DNA of 64,000 nucleotides. Source: Aurantiochytrium sp. KH105 (Eukaryota > Sar > Bigyra > Thraustochytrida > Thraustochytriidae). The notes under the pieces are model-generated. The model did not search any database, was not told the origin of the DNA, and saw nothing but the letters and a program-made list of their open reading frames with translations. The stretch's first letter is position 1, and every line of letters begins with the position of its first letter. The position numbers and the translations under genes are program-made. Below, piece by piece: positions 51,399-62,670 of this stretch. The stretch spans positions 1-64,000 of the forward strand of contig BGKB01000176.1 in assembly GCA_003116975.1 (NCBI GenBank), given 5' to 3'.

Positions 51399-52687
51399 CT
51401 GAGGGCCGTGGAGAATTTCATTGATCAATTTGCTCGAAGTAAAAAGAAATCCATCTCTTCCATCTCGTTGTGGAAGCGAACACATCAATTTGATGTGAAA
51501 ACGAGATCTCTAGATGACATGGAAAATCATGCATGTCTTGAGGCAATCTCTTTTTCTCCTTTTCTCGACCCAAGACTTCGACCCAAGACTTCGACCAAAG
51601 ACTCCGAAAAGGAGATAGACCATGGCCTGACGTGAGGCAGGTCACCCACAAAAGTTCCCATGTCTTTCAGAAGTCGTGGCTTCGTGTTGTCTAGTGGAGA
51701 TAAGCTGCGTACGAGATGGTCAGCGATACCGAAGTCATGAGGCCAGCTTGACTATCAAAGGGGAGTCTCATGAAAACAAGTTGCCATGATTTGCTCATGC
51801 CGTGGAGGAGGGTGCGAAATAGGTTTCTTCACCAAGAGGCGTCACATTTAGTCAAACCAACAGCGCTTGTGACAAAGAGCATGTCCACTTCAGTGGATCA
51901 TACAGGCTGTAACTACAGAAATTTATTGAAAGGTCAATTGTGGGCTCGTAGTAGTAAATGCGAGGACTAGCCTGTAGACGACCTTGACTCCTTGGCCAAG
52001 CCTTGATCTTGGCTAAAGCATGTTCCTAGATGTTCCTCTTACTTTGCTCTGCTGCTAGCAACCCTCTAGGCCGGACCAGTGTGCGTGAGTCTAGGTGGTG
52101 CATGTCTCACGTTCGAACGGTGTAGAAAAGCGTTCGCTTCCCAGTGCTTCCGCTCCACCCCTCTTTCCCCCCAAATCCCCGCCGCCGCTCCCCCGGGGCG
52201 ATGTCTGGATCCCGGCGAGAACCCGTAAATGCCGTTACGTCATGGCCACTGCACGCCCTGCACGTCTACGGTCTCTTCCTTCCTTTCCCCCCTTCCCTCC
52301 CTCCTTCCCTCGTTCCTTCCTGTGCTGGGATGGCGTGTCTGACCGCTGCCGATTGATTGTCCGTCTACGACAGGGGCCAATTTCGTTCCTGGAGAGCGGT
52401 GTCACTGGCCATGGTGGCCAGTCGTCACGTGAGCTCCGAGAAAGGCCGCCACAAGCGCCGCGACGCAGTTTTCTTCGCGTGACTGTGAGGCAGAAGCGAT
52501 GCAGACGTCGAGGCGGACGTTCGCGACTCCGGTGCACCTCAGGTCGACTCGTCACGGTGGGAGCAGCTGTAGCAGCTGCAGCAGCGAGGTGGGGTGGCAG
52601 CGGCGTGGGTGTCTCCTTGCGAGCAGCAGCAGCTGCCATGGCTGCAGACGCTTGCCTGCCTCCTTGACGACGACGACGACGTTGGCA

Positions 52688-52729
<42 letters not shown>

Positions 52730-55700
52730 ATCATGGACGAGGCCGTCGGCTACGACTCGGAGATTCTTTTCTCAACGGCTGCCACCGCTGACGTCACGAA
52801 GACCTGAAGAAATCATTGCGCAGAGCAACTTGGGGGAGCGCGCTCGCACACACGTATGCGTATGCGTGCGTGCGTTCGATGGGTCGGTCGTATCGCTTTC
52901 GCGCGCAAATTGCCGTTGGGGACGGCCCGGCCGCGGTGATTCTGCCAGCTGCTCTGCAGCCAGCAGCAGCTCATCGAGTGCCTGGTCTCGCCCGCGTAAT
53001 TCTGGGCAGGCGGCCCGAGACGTGCGGTCGCAGAGGGGGGGTCAACTTGGAAAGCGAACCTGGTCGGCGGAAAACTAGGATGAAAGGAACAGGCAACGTG
53101 CGCGCGGCCGTAGCAGTGGCCGGCGTGTTTCCGTCAAGTCCTCCAGAAGGAAGGAAAGATGCGTCCATCACCCGCCATCGGAGGCGCTTCGGCAGCGGCC
53201 GGCGCAGCGCAGCCCACGGCTAGCAGGCTGACTCGTTGCTAGCGGTGCGGATGGATGGTTTGATTGGCCGCAAGAGCGCGCGAAACGCACGACTTTGAAA
53301 ATTTTCTCTTTGGACTGCAGTTGTCTTTAGGCCATTGTGTTTTGTTTGTTTGTTTCTTTCTTTCCCCGCACGATGAAACGTGTGCATGCACATCCAGCCA
53401 CACTCCTGCCAAGCCAGCCACAGCCATCCTCTGCAGTGCGGCCAGTGCTGTTGCGCTGGTTGGCTGTTTGCAGTTCGGCCCTGTCTACAGGGCCGTTTGC
53501 AGCCAGCAGCAGCTAGCTGTGCTGGCTGTTGGCCGCCAGCAACACCTACGAGTTTTCAAAATTGCTCTCAACCTCCCAGATGCGAGTGAGTCCACGTCGT
53601 CCGCGTCCATCCATTTCCTTGGACCATCTATCCATCCATCCGTCCACCAATCGTTTTCCTCCGTAGCAACGACGCGAACTCGAACTCCGCCGCCGACGGC
53701 CGAAGAACCGCGTCCTCGCGCCAAAGAGAGCAAGGGTTCCAGGATGCGAGAACGACGGTTAGCGGCCGTTGGGCTCGTGCGGGACGCGGTGCCTGTGTCC
53801 CGCTCCCTTTCTTCCTGCGCCAGCGCAACGCAAGACGCAGGCTCGCGCAACGGTCTGAGCCGGGCTCCACGTGCGGGAGGCCAAGGTGGCTGCGGGACGG
53901 ATGTGGGCGTGCGCGCTTTTTTTTAAATCCCACATGGACCCCGCACAAGTCGTTCTGCGGGCCTGTCCACCGGCTTGCGTTCTGCGGTCAGCGGACTGAA
54001 GAAACGCCCTGTATGCCCCCATTCTAGAGGGTTTGGGTCCGGGTGACCGGGTGACCTAGGGGGGCCCTCGCGGAGTATTGGGTGTAGCGGTGCGAAACGT
54101 GGCGCCTGTTCTCTGGGCGTCTCGCGCGGTCCAAAACTTGGTCCGCGTCGCGCGAGAGGCAGCAGCTACTGGAGGAGGGGAGTGAGCGGGAGGTGGGGGG
54201 AATGCGGGCGTGGCTGTGTGTAGGCGGCGGCCTCGCTCCGCCCGCCCGCCTGACGTCACTTCGGCCGTCACTCGTGCCACGTGGAGCGCGCCCGCACTTT
54301 CCCGCATGCCGCCCGCAGCGCCCGGACCGCGTGATGCTCGCAGGCGGGGCGGCGAGGCGCGCTGCGGGCACGCGCTGCGGGTGCCGCGCGGGAGGAGGTC
54401 ACGTGCGCTGGTCTCCCGGCCGATCGCCGCGCCGCCCTTATTGTTAGTCATCCATGGCCACGCACCGTTGCCGCTGCAGGCTCTGTTCGTAGGCTTCGCT
54501 CCCGTGGTGCAGCAGCAGCAGCAGCTGCAGCAGCGTGGCAGAGGTGGCTGCGGCTGCTGCCTGCCACGTGCCAGCCCGCCCTTGGCCTCTCTCCCTCTGC
54601 CCTCGCCTGCCTGCCTGCCTGCCTGCCGCGAAAACTGCTCGCCTGTCCTGCTTGCTAGCAGTGCTCGTGAAAAAGTAAAGGCGCCCCGCGGAGAGAAAGG
54701 CTTCCTTTCCTTGCCGCCATGGGATGCACCGCAGAAGCTCGCTCGCTCGCACGCACGCAGGCACGCAACGCTCGCAGGCGCGGGTGCAGACGCAACGCGG
54801 CAACGCGAGCTCGCTGTCGCAGGCAGGTGCACTGCCGACACAGGCAACGCGTGTGCATTCGTTCGAGCCGCGCGCCCGCGAAGAAGGCGCGCAGAATTAT
54901 GGCCTCCGCGGCCCCCAACCCGGGCGAGCCTCTGCCTGCGAGCGCCGTGGCGACGACGCTGCACGTGCGACGCGTCGCTGTCGCGAGGAGGAGCAGGGCC
55001 CTGCAGGCGGCGACGTGGCGACAGGCGTCGCACGTAGCTGCAGCTGCATTGCTGCTGCCACTGCTGCCGCTTGCCGGAGCAGCTCTAGATGCAGGCGGCT
55101 GCGGCTCGCGACTGCGACGGAAAGCGAAACCAAGAGCAAGCGGCCTCGCGGAGGACGTACGAATGAAGGCACGTGCTCGACGCGGCCAGCCATGGCCAGC
55201 CAGCTGAAAGGGAAAGAGACAGGAAAGGAAAGAAAACCCGAGGAAAAGTAGCTAAAGCCACCGTCATCATGATCGGCGAGAGCGAAAGATAGCGTGCCTT
55301 CAAGAAATGAAGAAAAGAAGATAAGATAAGCAAGGTGTGCGCCTGTTTGTCTGTCGCAGTCGCTGGTCGGTCGGTCGCTCGGACGCGCGTGCACGCGCCG
55401 CACACACCTCCCCGCTGGCTGCTTGCCTGCACACAAATTAAATACACGCGCACGCGCACGCGCCCGCCGCAGTCCGTCTGCCAGGAGGAGCTGTCTGCTG
55501 CCGGCGAGTACGTACTCGTCTCGCCTCGCCTCGCCTTGACTTCGGCCCCGGTCCCGACCGGCGCCGCCGCGTGGGCGCTGTCGCGCGCCCAGGCCGAAGC
55601 GCGAGGTTGGCAGGCATGCCAGCGAGGGAGAGGGAGGTCGATCGCCAAAACGTAGCGTAGCACCGCCCGCATCTTCCCGCAGCGTTGACCCACACGTCAC

Positions 55701-55791
55701 CGCGAACACTGTGGGCCGCAGTAGCCGCTGCGGGCCCGCTGGCCGTCTCGCGAGCGGCCGGGCCGGCTGGCTCGCTACGCGACGCGACGCA

Positions 55792-55792
55792 G

Positions 55793-55825
<33 letters not shown>
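55792..55825. repeat. (GCAA)n tetranucleotide microsatellite
   Basis: About eight GCAA units, T-free on the sense strand of the downstream CCT-motif gene. Confidence 0.93.
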
Positions 55826-55930
55826 GCGAGCAAGAGCGCACTGCCAGCGACGAAGCGGCGACAGCGCGGCGGGAGTCTGCGCCTGCGCCTCGCGGCTCCC
55901 TCCCGCCTCCCCGGGGCCTCGTCCGGCACG

Positions 55931-55949
55931 GAGAGAGAGAGAGAGAGAG
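55931..55949. repeat. (GA)n microsatellite
   Basis: Nine to ten GA units about 1.1 kb upstream of the CCT-motif gene. Confidence 0.9.
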
Positions 55950-56913
55950 CCCATGCCGCGGGTCGTTCACTCTTTCGTTCGTGCTCCCTTCCCTCAGGCT
56001 CCTTCGCTCCTTCGCTCCCGCGCTCCCTTCCGCGTCAGCGAGAGAGTGTCAGACAGCGAGTAGCCGGCGGCCGTCCGTCCCTCTATCAGCGAGACAGTCG
56101 GTCTCAGGCAGTCGCTACCGGGCCAACAAAGGCAGGCACGCACGCAGGCAGGCAGGCACGCAGGCAGGCCGACGTCGCCTCGGCACGCGGAGGCGCGCAG
56201 CCTGGCAGAGGCGGCCGCCCCGCGCCGCTGCGCTGCTCGTCCTCCGGCCGGCCGGCGCGCCCGGTCTGCTGGCTGCTGGCCAAGATGAAACTCCGCTCGC
56301 CGCGCACCCGCGCCGCCTGCGGTGCGAAGGGAGGCCGACACGCGAGGCGCAGAGAGGCAGGCAGGCAGGGAGGGAGGGAGGGAGGAGGCCGCGAACAGAG
56401 CCAGCCTGCGACGGAGCAAGGCAAAGAAGCGGAGCGCTTCGTCCATGGCGCCCGTCCCTCCCGTCTCTTGCGTCGCTGCGACGCCGGCGGAGACCCGCCC
56501 TGCACGCTGCAAGCTGCCAGACAATGCTGCAAGCGAGGCGAGGCGAGGCGAGGCGAGACGAGACGAGTCCGGCCGCCGCGATGGCCGCGACGCGACGCGA
56601 GGAGACCTCGCGAGAGAGAGCGAGAGCGAGCGAGCTTCGTACAGTCGCTCACGCATCCTGCTAACCCAAATACCTCACTTTCTTTCCCTCTTCTACTTTC
56701 CCCCACCCCGCCCCGCAGTCTGTCCCCGCCGCCGGCGCCGCTGCGGGGCTGCCTGCCTGCCCCTACTCTGCCCCTCCCCTTCCTTCCTGCGTGTTTCGAA
56801 TTCAAACCATCTCTGGAAGCGGCGGCGGCGCGAGCAGAGCGCGCAGAGCAGGGAGCAGGAGGAAAGCAAACAGGCAAACCAGGATCGAGATCGATCGATC
56901 GCGCGAGTCCGAT

Positions 56914-56943
56914 CGGCAGGCAGGCAGGCAGGCAGGCAGGCAG
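56914..56943. repeat. (GGCA)n tetranucleotide microsatellite
   Basis: Seven GGCA units 75 bases before the CCT-motif gene ATG, probably within its 5' leader. Confidence 0.93.
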
Positions 56944-57016
56944 AGCAGCGCGGCGCGGCGCAGCGCAGCCGAGCAGAGCGAGCGAGGAGGGAGGAGGGAG
57001 GGAGAGCGCAGGCAGC

Positions 57017-58105
57017 ATGATGGAGCCGCACTGCGAGGCCGCCGCCGAGGCAGCCCGCGCGCTGTTCTACCTGCACGCATCACCGGCGCTGACGCCCGCC
57101 AAGGCCGCGGACCTGATGAGGGCCGGCCTCGCGGCGCAGACGCCCGCCGCGCTGCAGCTGGACGCGCCCGCCCACGACGGCGCCGAGGAGAGCGACGACA
57201 CCGAGAGCGGATACGGCAGCGCATCCCGCGACATGCTCGCCATCAAAGAGAGGAAAAACGGCAGCGGCAGCAGCAGGCACGCGCCGAGTAGTGGTACCGC
57301 CGCACCGCCACGCCGCCCGCGAAGCCGCCGTATCATGCTGCGCAAAAACCGCGACGCCGCCGCATTGTACAAGAGATCCGTCGACGAGGAGGACGCACAG
57401 CAAGAAGAGGAGGAGGCCAAGGACGATGAGTCAAGTCGCGGCGAACATGGCGATGACGCCATGTCCGTGGTCCAGGCCTGCGACATCAACAACAACAACA
57501 ACAACAGCAGGCACGGAGGCGAGGTCGACGACGACGATGACGACGACGACGACGATGATGATGAGGACGTCGAGTTCGCAGAAACCCGCTCCGAGCCCCC
57601 TGGCCTCGGCGCAGGCTCCACGCCCAACACGGCCCTCGCAGCCCTCCTCAACCTCAACCGCGCCTTTATGCATGGCGCATACCCTTCTGTCGCCGGCCCT
57701 TCCTCGACTTCGGCCTCCGCCGTGGCCGCCGCCGCCAACCTCAAGGCGAACCCGTCGCATCATGGCCACATGGACTCTCTCTTGCAAGGCGCCTCCATGC
57801 TTGCCGACATGCCCGCCGCCGCCGCCCGAAGGGCGCGATCCAGCTCTGTCGCCGTCGTCGAGAAGCGCTTCTCCCGCGACGCCATGCCTGTCATGCGCAT
57901 GAGCAAGGTCGGCGCCTACTCGCCTGATGAGCGCAAGCGCCTCATTGACAAATTCCTGCGCAAGCGCGAGAAGCGCATCTGGCGCAAACGTGTAAAGTAC
58001 AATGTTCGAAAGAACTTCGCGGACAGCCGGCTCCGCGTCAAGGGCCGCTTTGTCCGCAAGGAGGACGAGGAGCAGCTTCGCGAGCTTCTCGTGCTCTCTT
58101 TTTAA
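57017..58105 (+). CDS. CCT-motif (CONSTANS/TOC1-type) nuclear protein
   Basis: Predicted 362 residues. The C-terminal 55 residues (about 305-360) form a clear CCT motif: ERKRLIDKFLRKREKRIW, then RVKYNVRKNFADSRLRVKGR ending FVRKED. In plants this motif mediates nuclear import, DNA contact and assembly with NF-Y in CONSTANS, and is the effector of TOC1-type clock proteins. Upstream are an Ala-rich start, basic and Ser/Gly stretches, an Asn run and an Asp run (about 170-184). No B-box, GATA or receiver domain is present, so only the CCT part can be assigned. The start is ATG 57017; the next codon is also ATG. The frame remains open far upstream through repeats that I read as leader. Confidence 0.85.
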   Translation: MMEPHCEAAAEAARALFYLHASPALTPAKAADLMRAGLAAQTPAALQLDAPAHDGAEESDDTESGYGSASRDMLAIKERKNGSGSSRHAPSSGTAAPPRRPRSRRIMLRKNRDAAALYKRSVDEEDAQQEEEEAKDDESSRGEHGDDAMSVVQACDINNNNNNSRHGGEVDDDDDDDDDDDDEDVEFAETRSEPPGLGAGSTPNTALAALLNLNRAFMHGAYPSVAGPSSTSASAVAAAANLKANPSHHGHMDSLLQGASMLADMPAAAARRARSSSVAVVEKRFSRDAMPVMRMSKVGAYSPDERKRLIDKFLRKREKRIWRKRVKYNVRKNFADSRLRVKGRFVRKEDEEQLRELLVLSF

Positions 58106-59162
58106 AAGAAAGTCGCCCAAATCGCGCGCTGCGCGCTCCCCACTCACTCACTCACTCACATCCTTCCTTTCTTACCTACCTACCTCCCGACCGCCCGGCT
58201 GGCCTGACTTTCCTGTCTGCGACATTCGCCGGCCAGCAATGCAAATAGACAATCAGGCAGTCGGAAACGACAACGACAGCATTCCTTGCTACGGTCTTCA
58301 CCGCAAGCCCGACATTCCTCACCACTTCCTTTATCACTGCCAAACACAACATTCTGTGAACGGCTGCCTCCCTCTGCGCTTGCTTCCGAGTTGATGCGCC
58401 AATGACGTCCGCGATAGCAGCTTGTCCGCGGGAAAGCTAGTATAAGATGTCATTGTGCCACTCATGCTTGGGTTCGCGGCGCGCACGTGCACATTTTTGC
58501 CTTGCCAAGATTTAGTCATCGTTAGTAGTTTAGACCTTTTCTGGTACTGCAATGTTGCATCCCTATTTTACTTTTCTTTTCCTTGCGCTTCTACAATTCT
58601 CAAAGTGCTCCCCAAAAATTGGTTCCAGCGGCGGCGGTCTTACAACTACGAAGCGCCGTTTGCCATGCCAGCTTCAACACAAAAGTATCAGCTGCAGCCA
58701 GATCATCGTTGAAAGAGCAAGTCGTGGGCCGATGAAAAGTCATCATGAGCATTCCTGCACGCGCTCGTGAAGCTGCCAAGTTCTTTGTCTTGTTTTTCTT
58801 GCGTGGTTTGCAGATATTTACTGGTATCACAGCCACATCATCGTTGAAGGAGCAAGTCGTGGGCCGATGAAAAGTCATCATGAGCATTCCTGCACGCGCT
58901 CGTGAAGCTGCCAAGTTCTTTGTCTTGTTTTTCTTGCGTGATTTGCAGAAATTTACTGGTATCACAGCCACATCATCGTTGAAAGAGCAAGTCGTGGGCC
59001 GATGACAAGTCATCATGAACATTCCTGCACGCGCTCGTGATGCTGTCACTCTAGCTTCGCAAATGAATGGACGAAAGAATGAATAACTGAATGAACGAAC
59101 GAACACAACAACAAAAACAACAATGATGTTAATCAGGAGGGGGGGTTGGGTCAACGAGGCCG
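58106..59162. other. convergent intergenic region with 135-base tandem repeat
   Basis: Space between the 3' ends of the CCT gene and the WW/SH3 gene. It contains an ACTC run (58139-58159) and two and a half copies of a 135-base repeat (58702-59040). A minus-strand frame crosses the repeat because 135 is a multiple of three, but shows no known domain and overlaps the WW/SH3 3' end. Confidence 0.6.
58702..59040. repeat. 135-base tandem repeat, 2.5 copies
   Basis: Copies begin at 58702, 58837 and 58972 with ATCATCGTTGAA; the third stops after about 69 bases. The copies differ at only a few positions. Probably in the 3' flanks of two convergent genes. Confidence 0.95.
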
Positions 59163-61508
59163 CTATTGCGCGGGAGTGAGATAGCTCGTTGGGACAAGGC
59201 CATAACGATCGTCCTGGAACTTGACCTGGCACCAGCCATCCTCGCCTTGTTCCATAACCTGACACACCTCACCAGCCTGCGCTGGGACTTCGTCGGGATT
59301 CGCGCCGGATGGCGCAAAATTGTACACAACATAGGCGTACACTGCAGCTTGAGCCTGAGCAGGTGGCGCCGGAGGGGGGGCTCGCTTCTTGGGTTTCTTC
59401 TTAACCTTCTGCACACCAGGATCGACCCACGTCGACTCGCCCGTGTCCATGTTATAGTAGTAATTGGTCTGATACTCTTCTGAGAACATGGTGACCCAGG
59501 GTGAGGCTTCTTCCTCCTGAGCAGGGGGCGGGCCCAAGGGCAAGGGTGGGGTATTCGCAACGCGAGCTTGCATCGGGGCTCCGCCCGAACCCGAAGAGGC
59601 AGAAGCCGCAGCAGCAGCCGCAGCAGCAACGCCTCCGCCGCCGCCTCCACCAAAACCGCCGCCGCCACCACCACCACCAAAACCACCGCCGCCACCACCG
59701 CCGCCGCCGAAACCACCGCCGCCACCGCCAGCGCCTCCTCCACCGCCGCCACCGCCGCCGCCGCCAGTCTTGGGCGCGACCGTCTGCACATTGCTACCGA
59801 AGAGAGACGAGGGATGCACGCCATCACGAACCATGGAGTTCTCCACTGCACCTTGCGGCAATCCCGCTTTTTGCATTCGTTCGTATTTGCCCATATCTGG
59901 ATGATCAGAAGGCAAAAGCTCCAGATTATCGTCAGCACTGCTGGCAGAAGGAGCCCCACCGCCGCCTCCACCGCCTTCTGTGCCAACCTTGGGCCACTTT
60001 TTCGCGGGAGGCTTGCTCGAAGCTGCGGGAGTGGGCGCACCACCACCGCCGCCACCGCCGCCGCCACCGCCGCCACCACCAAAGAGACCAGCCAGGGCAG
60101 CATGCCTATCGGCAATAGCGCCAGAAAGCTTTACAGAAGCCGGATGACTTGTGGCAGCAGGCGTCGACGCTGCGCCGCCGCCGCCACCGCCGCCGCCGCC
60201 GAAGATGCCCGCAATTGCAGCTTGCCTTGCAGCAATGCCACCACCCCCAAGCTTGACAACGGGTTCTTTGGCGGGTGCAGGCTTCGAAGCCGCTGCTGCA
60301 CCGCCACCAAAGATTCCTGCGAGTGCCGCCTGCTTTGACCTGATGCCTGTGGCGACATGGCGATGCTCCTCGGGCTCTGGCTCGGGATCCTTCTCCACGG
60401 ATTTGTGGCCGCCTCCCGAAAACATTGCGCCAAGAGCACGAAAGGATTTGCGGATTGAACGAGCACCCGATGAACGCTTGCTCGCGGCCGGTTTGGCAGG
60501 AGGCGCAGGTTTGCTCGCGGCAGGTTTTACAGGAGGCGGAGGTTTGCTCGCTGCAGGCTTGGCGGGAGGCGGAGGTTTGCTCGCCGCTTTCGCAGGAGGC
60601 GGCGGTTTGCTTGCCGCCTTGGCGGGAGGCGGAGGCTTGCCGGCGGCCTTGGCAGGGGGAGCCGGCTTGCTCGGCTTGCTCGGCTTTGTCGGTGCTGCAG
60701 CAGCACCGTCGCCAACGCCAGGCGCCGGAGCCATCGTCATCGTGTCTTGACCAAAGACGGACGAAGGATGCACGCCATCTCGAATCATCGAGTTCTCGAC
60801 TGCACCTTGTGGGAGACCAGCCTTCTTCATGCGCTCGTACTTGCCCAAATCGGGATGCGAAGGATCCACCACCTCGAGACCTTCGACAAAGTTGCCATCT
60901 GCGCCGCCAGCGTCTTGGTCTACTTCTTCTTCCTCCTCAAAGTCTTCCTCTGCGTCCGTTTCTTCAACTTCGGCAGGAGGAGGTCGTACCGGAGGAGGCG
61001 GCTTGGCGACTGGGGCAGCCGGCTTGTTGCGAGGCGGGGGCTTGGGCTTGCCCTTTGGAGGCGCTGGTGGCTTGACGATACGGGTTGACACGGGTCGCGC
61101 CCGAGGCGGGACAGGCGGCTTTTCGGAGACCCGCGGCAGTGCTGGCGGCTGAGGCGGAAGGTCAGCCTCTGCCAAGGCCTCGGCCTTCATGGACTCGACG
61201 CGCTCCTTGGACGCGCCCTTTGGCGGTGCAGGGGGCACGGGTTTTGTCCTGGTGATGCTCGGCTTGCGCAGCGACTTGATGGACTTTTTCATAGACTTGG
61301 TCTTCTTCGCCTTGGGACCTTTCCCGGACCCTGATCCAAGCGTCCGTGGTTCGGGCCATCCCTCCGGCAGATGGCCGTACTTGGTAAAGACGGCCTCTGC
61401 GATCTCCATAAACGTCCACCGCTCGAATAGAGGCTGCACATTCTTGACGCGCGAGGGGTCAACCTCCTCGTAAAAGGCCTCAAGCTCTGCCACCGACTTC
61501 TCGCTCAT
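59163..61508 (-). CDS. WW- and SH3-domain adaptor with proline-rich and WASHC3-like motifs
   Basis: Predicted 781 residues. Order: a conserved N-terminal helical segment (ELEAFYEEVDPSRVKNVQPL); basic and proline-rich regions (SKPPPPAKAA repeats); a motif LGKYERMKKAGLPQGAVENS with a DGVHPSSVFG end (about 212-250), resembling the WASHC3/CCDC53 motif; three ...QAALAGIFGGG-type segments followed by polyglycine; a second copy of the WASHC3-like motif (532-570); more polyglycine; a WW domain (667-697, NYYYNMDTGESTWVDP); and a C-terminal SH3 domain (723-781, VYNFAPSGANPDEVPA ... YGLVPTSYL). This suggests a scaffold linking proline-rich ligands to actin regulators. The start is ATG 61508. It is adjacent to, and possibly downstream in transcription from, the riboswitch-bearing gene. 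Confidence 0.85.
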   Translation of the reverse strand: MSEKSVAELEAFYEEVDPSRVKNVQPLFERWTFMEIAEAVFTKYGHLPEGWPEPRTLGSGSGKGPKAKKTKSMKKSIKSLRKPSITRTKPVPPAPPKGASKERVESMKAEALAEADLPPQPPALPRVSEKPPVPPRARPVSTRIVKPPAPPKGKPKPPPRNKPAAPVAKPPPPVRPPPAEVEETDAEEDFEEEEEVDQDAGGADGNFVEGLEVVDPSHPDLGKYERMKKAGLPQGAVENSMIRDGVHPSSVFGQDTMTMAPAPGVGDGAAAAPTKPSKPSKPAPPAKAAGKPPPPAKAASKPPPPAKAASKPPPPAKPAASKPPPPVKPAASKPAPPAKPAASKRSSGARSIRKSFRALGAMFSGGGHKSVEKDPEPEPEEHRHVATGIRSKQAALAGIFGGGAAAASKPAPAKEPVVKLGGGGIAARQAAIAGIFGGGGGGGGGAASTPAATSHPASVKLSGAIADRHAALAGLFGGGGGGGGGGGGGGAPTPAASSKPPAKKWPKVGTEGGGGGGGAPSASSADDNLELLPSDHPDMGKYERMQKAGLPQGAVENSMVRDGVHPSSLFGSNVQTVAPKTGGGGGGGGGGGAGGGGGGFGGGGGGGGGFGGGGGGGGFGGGGGGGVAAAAAAAASASSGSGGAPMQARVANTPPLPLGPPPAQEEEASPWVTMFSEEYQTNYYYNMDTGESTWVDPGVQKVKKKPKKRAPPPAPPAQAQAAVYAYVVYNFAPSGANPDEVPAQAGEVCQVMEQGEDGWCQVKFQDDRYGLVPTSYLTPAQ

Positions 61509-62670
61509 GGTGGGCGAGTGCGTGCGTGCTTGCTTGCCTGCTTATTTGCTTGCTTGTTTGCTTGTGTGCGTGGGCTGGCAGGCCGGTGAACACCGCGCAA
61601 GGAATGGAGTGGAGCTCGCCCCTTCGCTCGCTCACTCGCTTCCTCACTCGCTCGCTTCCCCGCTCGTCCGCTGCGCGGGACTCCGCCGCCCTCTCGCGGC
61701 CGCGCGTTCGCAGCGTGCCCCCGCGCCGGCACGTGCACCGTCACGTGTTCGCGCTTTGCGCTTTGCCGCCGCTTCGCCGCCGCGCCTGCATCCCTCCCCC
61801 TCTCCCTCCTCTGTTCCGCTGCTGCACGTGCCTCGCGCGAATGGACGCGAATCGAGTATGCGGAGATTCTGCACTTGCCACGCGTGCGCCGCAACTCGTC
61901 TATGCGCGCCCGCAACTACGCTATCCCTCCTTCCTTTTTTTTCCTTTTCTTTTCTTTTTCATTCTTTTTTCTTTTCCCGCGGCAGCCAGCTGCTTCCTGA
62001 CCTGGCCCAAGTGGGGTATTTAAATTGCTCCATTGTCCGAAGCGTTTGACCGACTTGCGCGCGAGGGACACACGTCTCGCGACCTCGAGGTTAAAAATTT
62101 TGCGAGTCGGTGTGTGCACGCGCTGCACGCGCACACTCGCCGCCGAGACCTGCTGCTGCTACTACCTGGACCACGGCACGCAGGACAGACGGCCAGCCAG
62201 ACTCGTCCTGGGCACGAGGTACGGATGCCGGACAGGCGATCGCTCGCTCGCTAGCTCGCTCCTTTCCTGCTTTCTTCCTTCGTTCTTCACAACTGGCTGC
62301 TGCGCCCGCACAGACTAGGCCCTACGAGACGTACGAACGAGCCCGGCCCCATCCCGCGTTCGTAATAAGGCCTGCACGCTTTCTACCTGTGGACAATGGG
62401 CTTGTTGAACTTGGCTGTCACGATCAAGACTCCGACTTGCGCACACTTCAAGTTAGTTGTTGGCGGCATGTACTGTATAGAAGTATTGGCGGTCGCTAAG
62501 AAGGGGGAAGGGGTGTGCGCAGGCAGAGGTGAGACCGATGGCGCGTTTGGCGAAGCGAAGCGAAGCAACTCACCGAACGACAGACGGACTCCTAGCACTC
62601 TGGCTCCATGAGCATGGACGAATGAATGAATGAATGAACGAACGAACGGATGGGAAGGAAAGTCATTGAT

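Larger units (their letters stand above)
51099..57016. other. 5.9 kb gap without a recognised gene
   Basis: No frame here shows a known domain or coding-like composition on either strand. From 51099 to 52090 the DNA is moderately AT-rich and holds a perfect 25-base palindrome (51374-51398) and a 13-base triple repeat (51563-51601). From 52.1 to 54.4 kb it is mixed, with GCT runs near 52690. From 54.5 to 57.0 kb it is GC-rich with GCAA, GA and GGCA microsatellites and probably contains the promoter and long leader of the CCT gene. A spliced or RNA gene cannot be excluded. Confidence 0.5.

Noticed and set aside
52001-52060. U2 snRNA-like fragment (GATCTTGGC)
   Set aside because: Only a short palindromic match; the conserved U2 5' end and branch-site region are missing.
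55685-57016. Extension of the CCT protein by more than 400 residues
   Set aside because: Composition is Arg/Ala/Gly/Ser from GCAA and GGCA repeats; no ATG-linked domain.
58600-59265. Minus-strand frame of 221 codons with a 45-residue repeat
   Set aside because: It overlaps the end of the WW/SH3 gene, and its length reflects a tandem repeat whose unit is a multiple of three.
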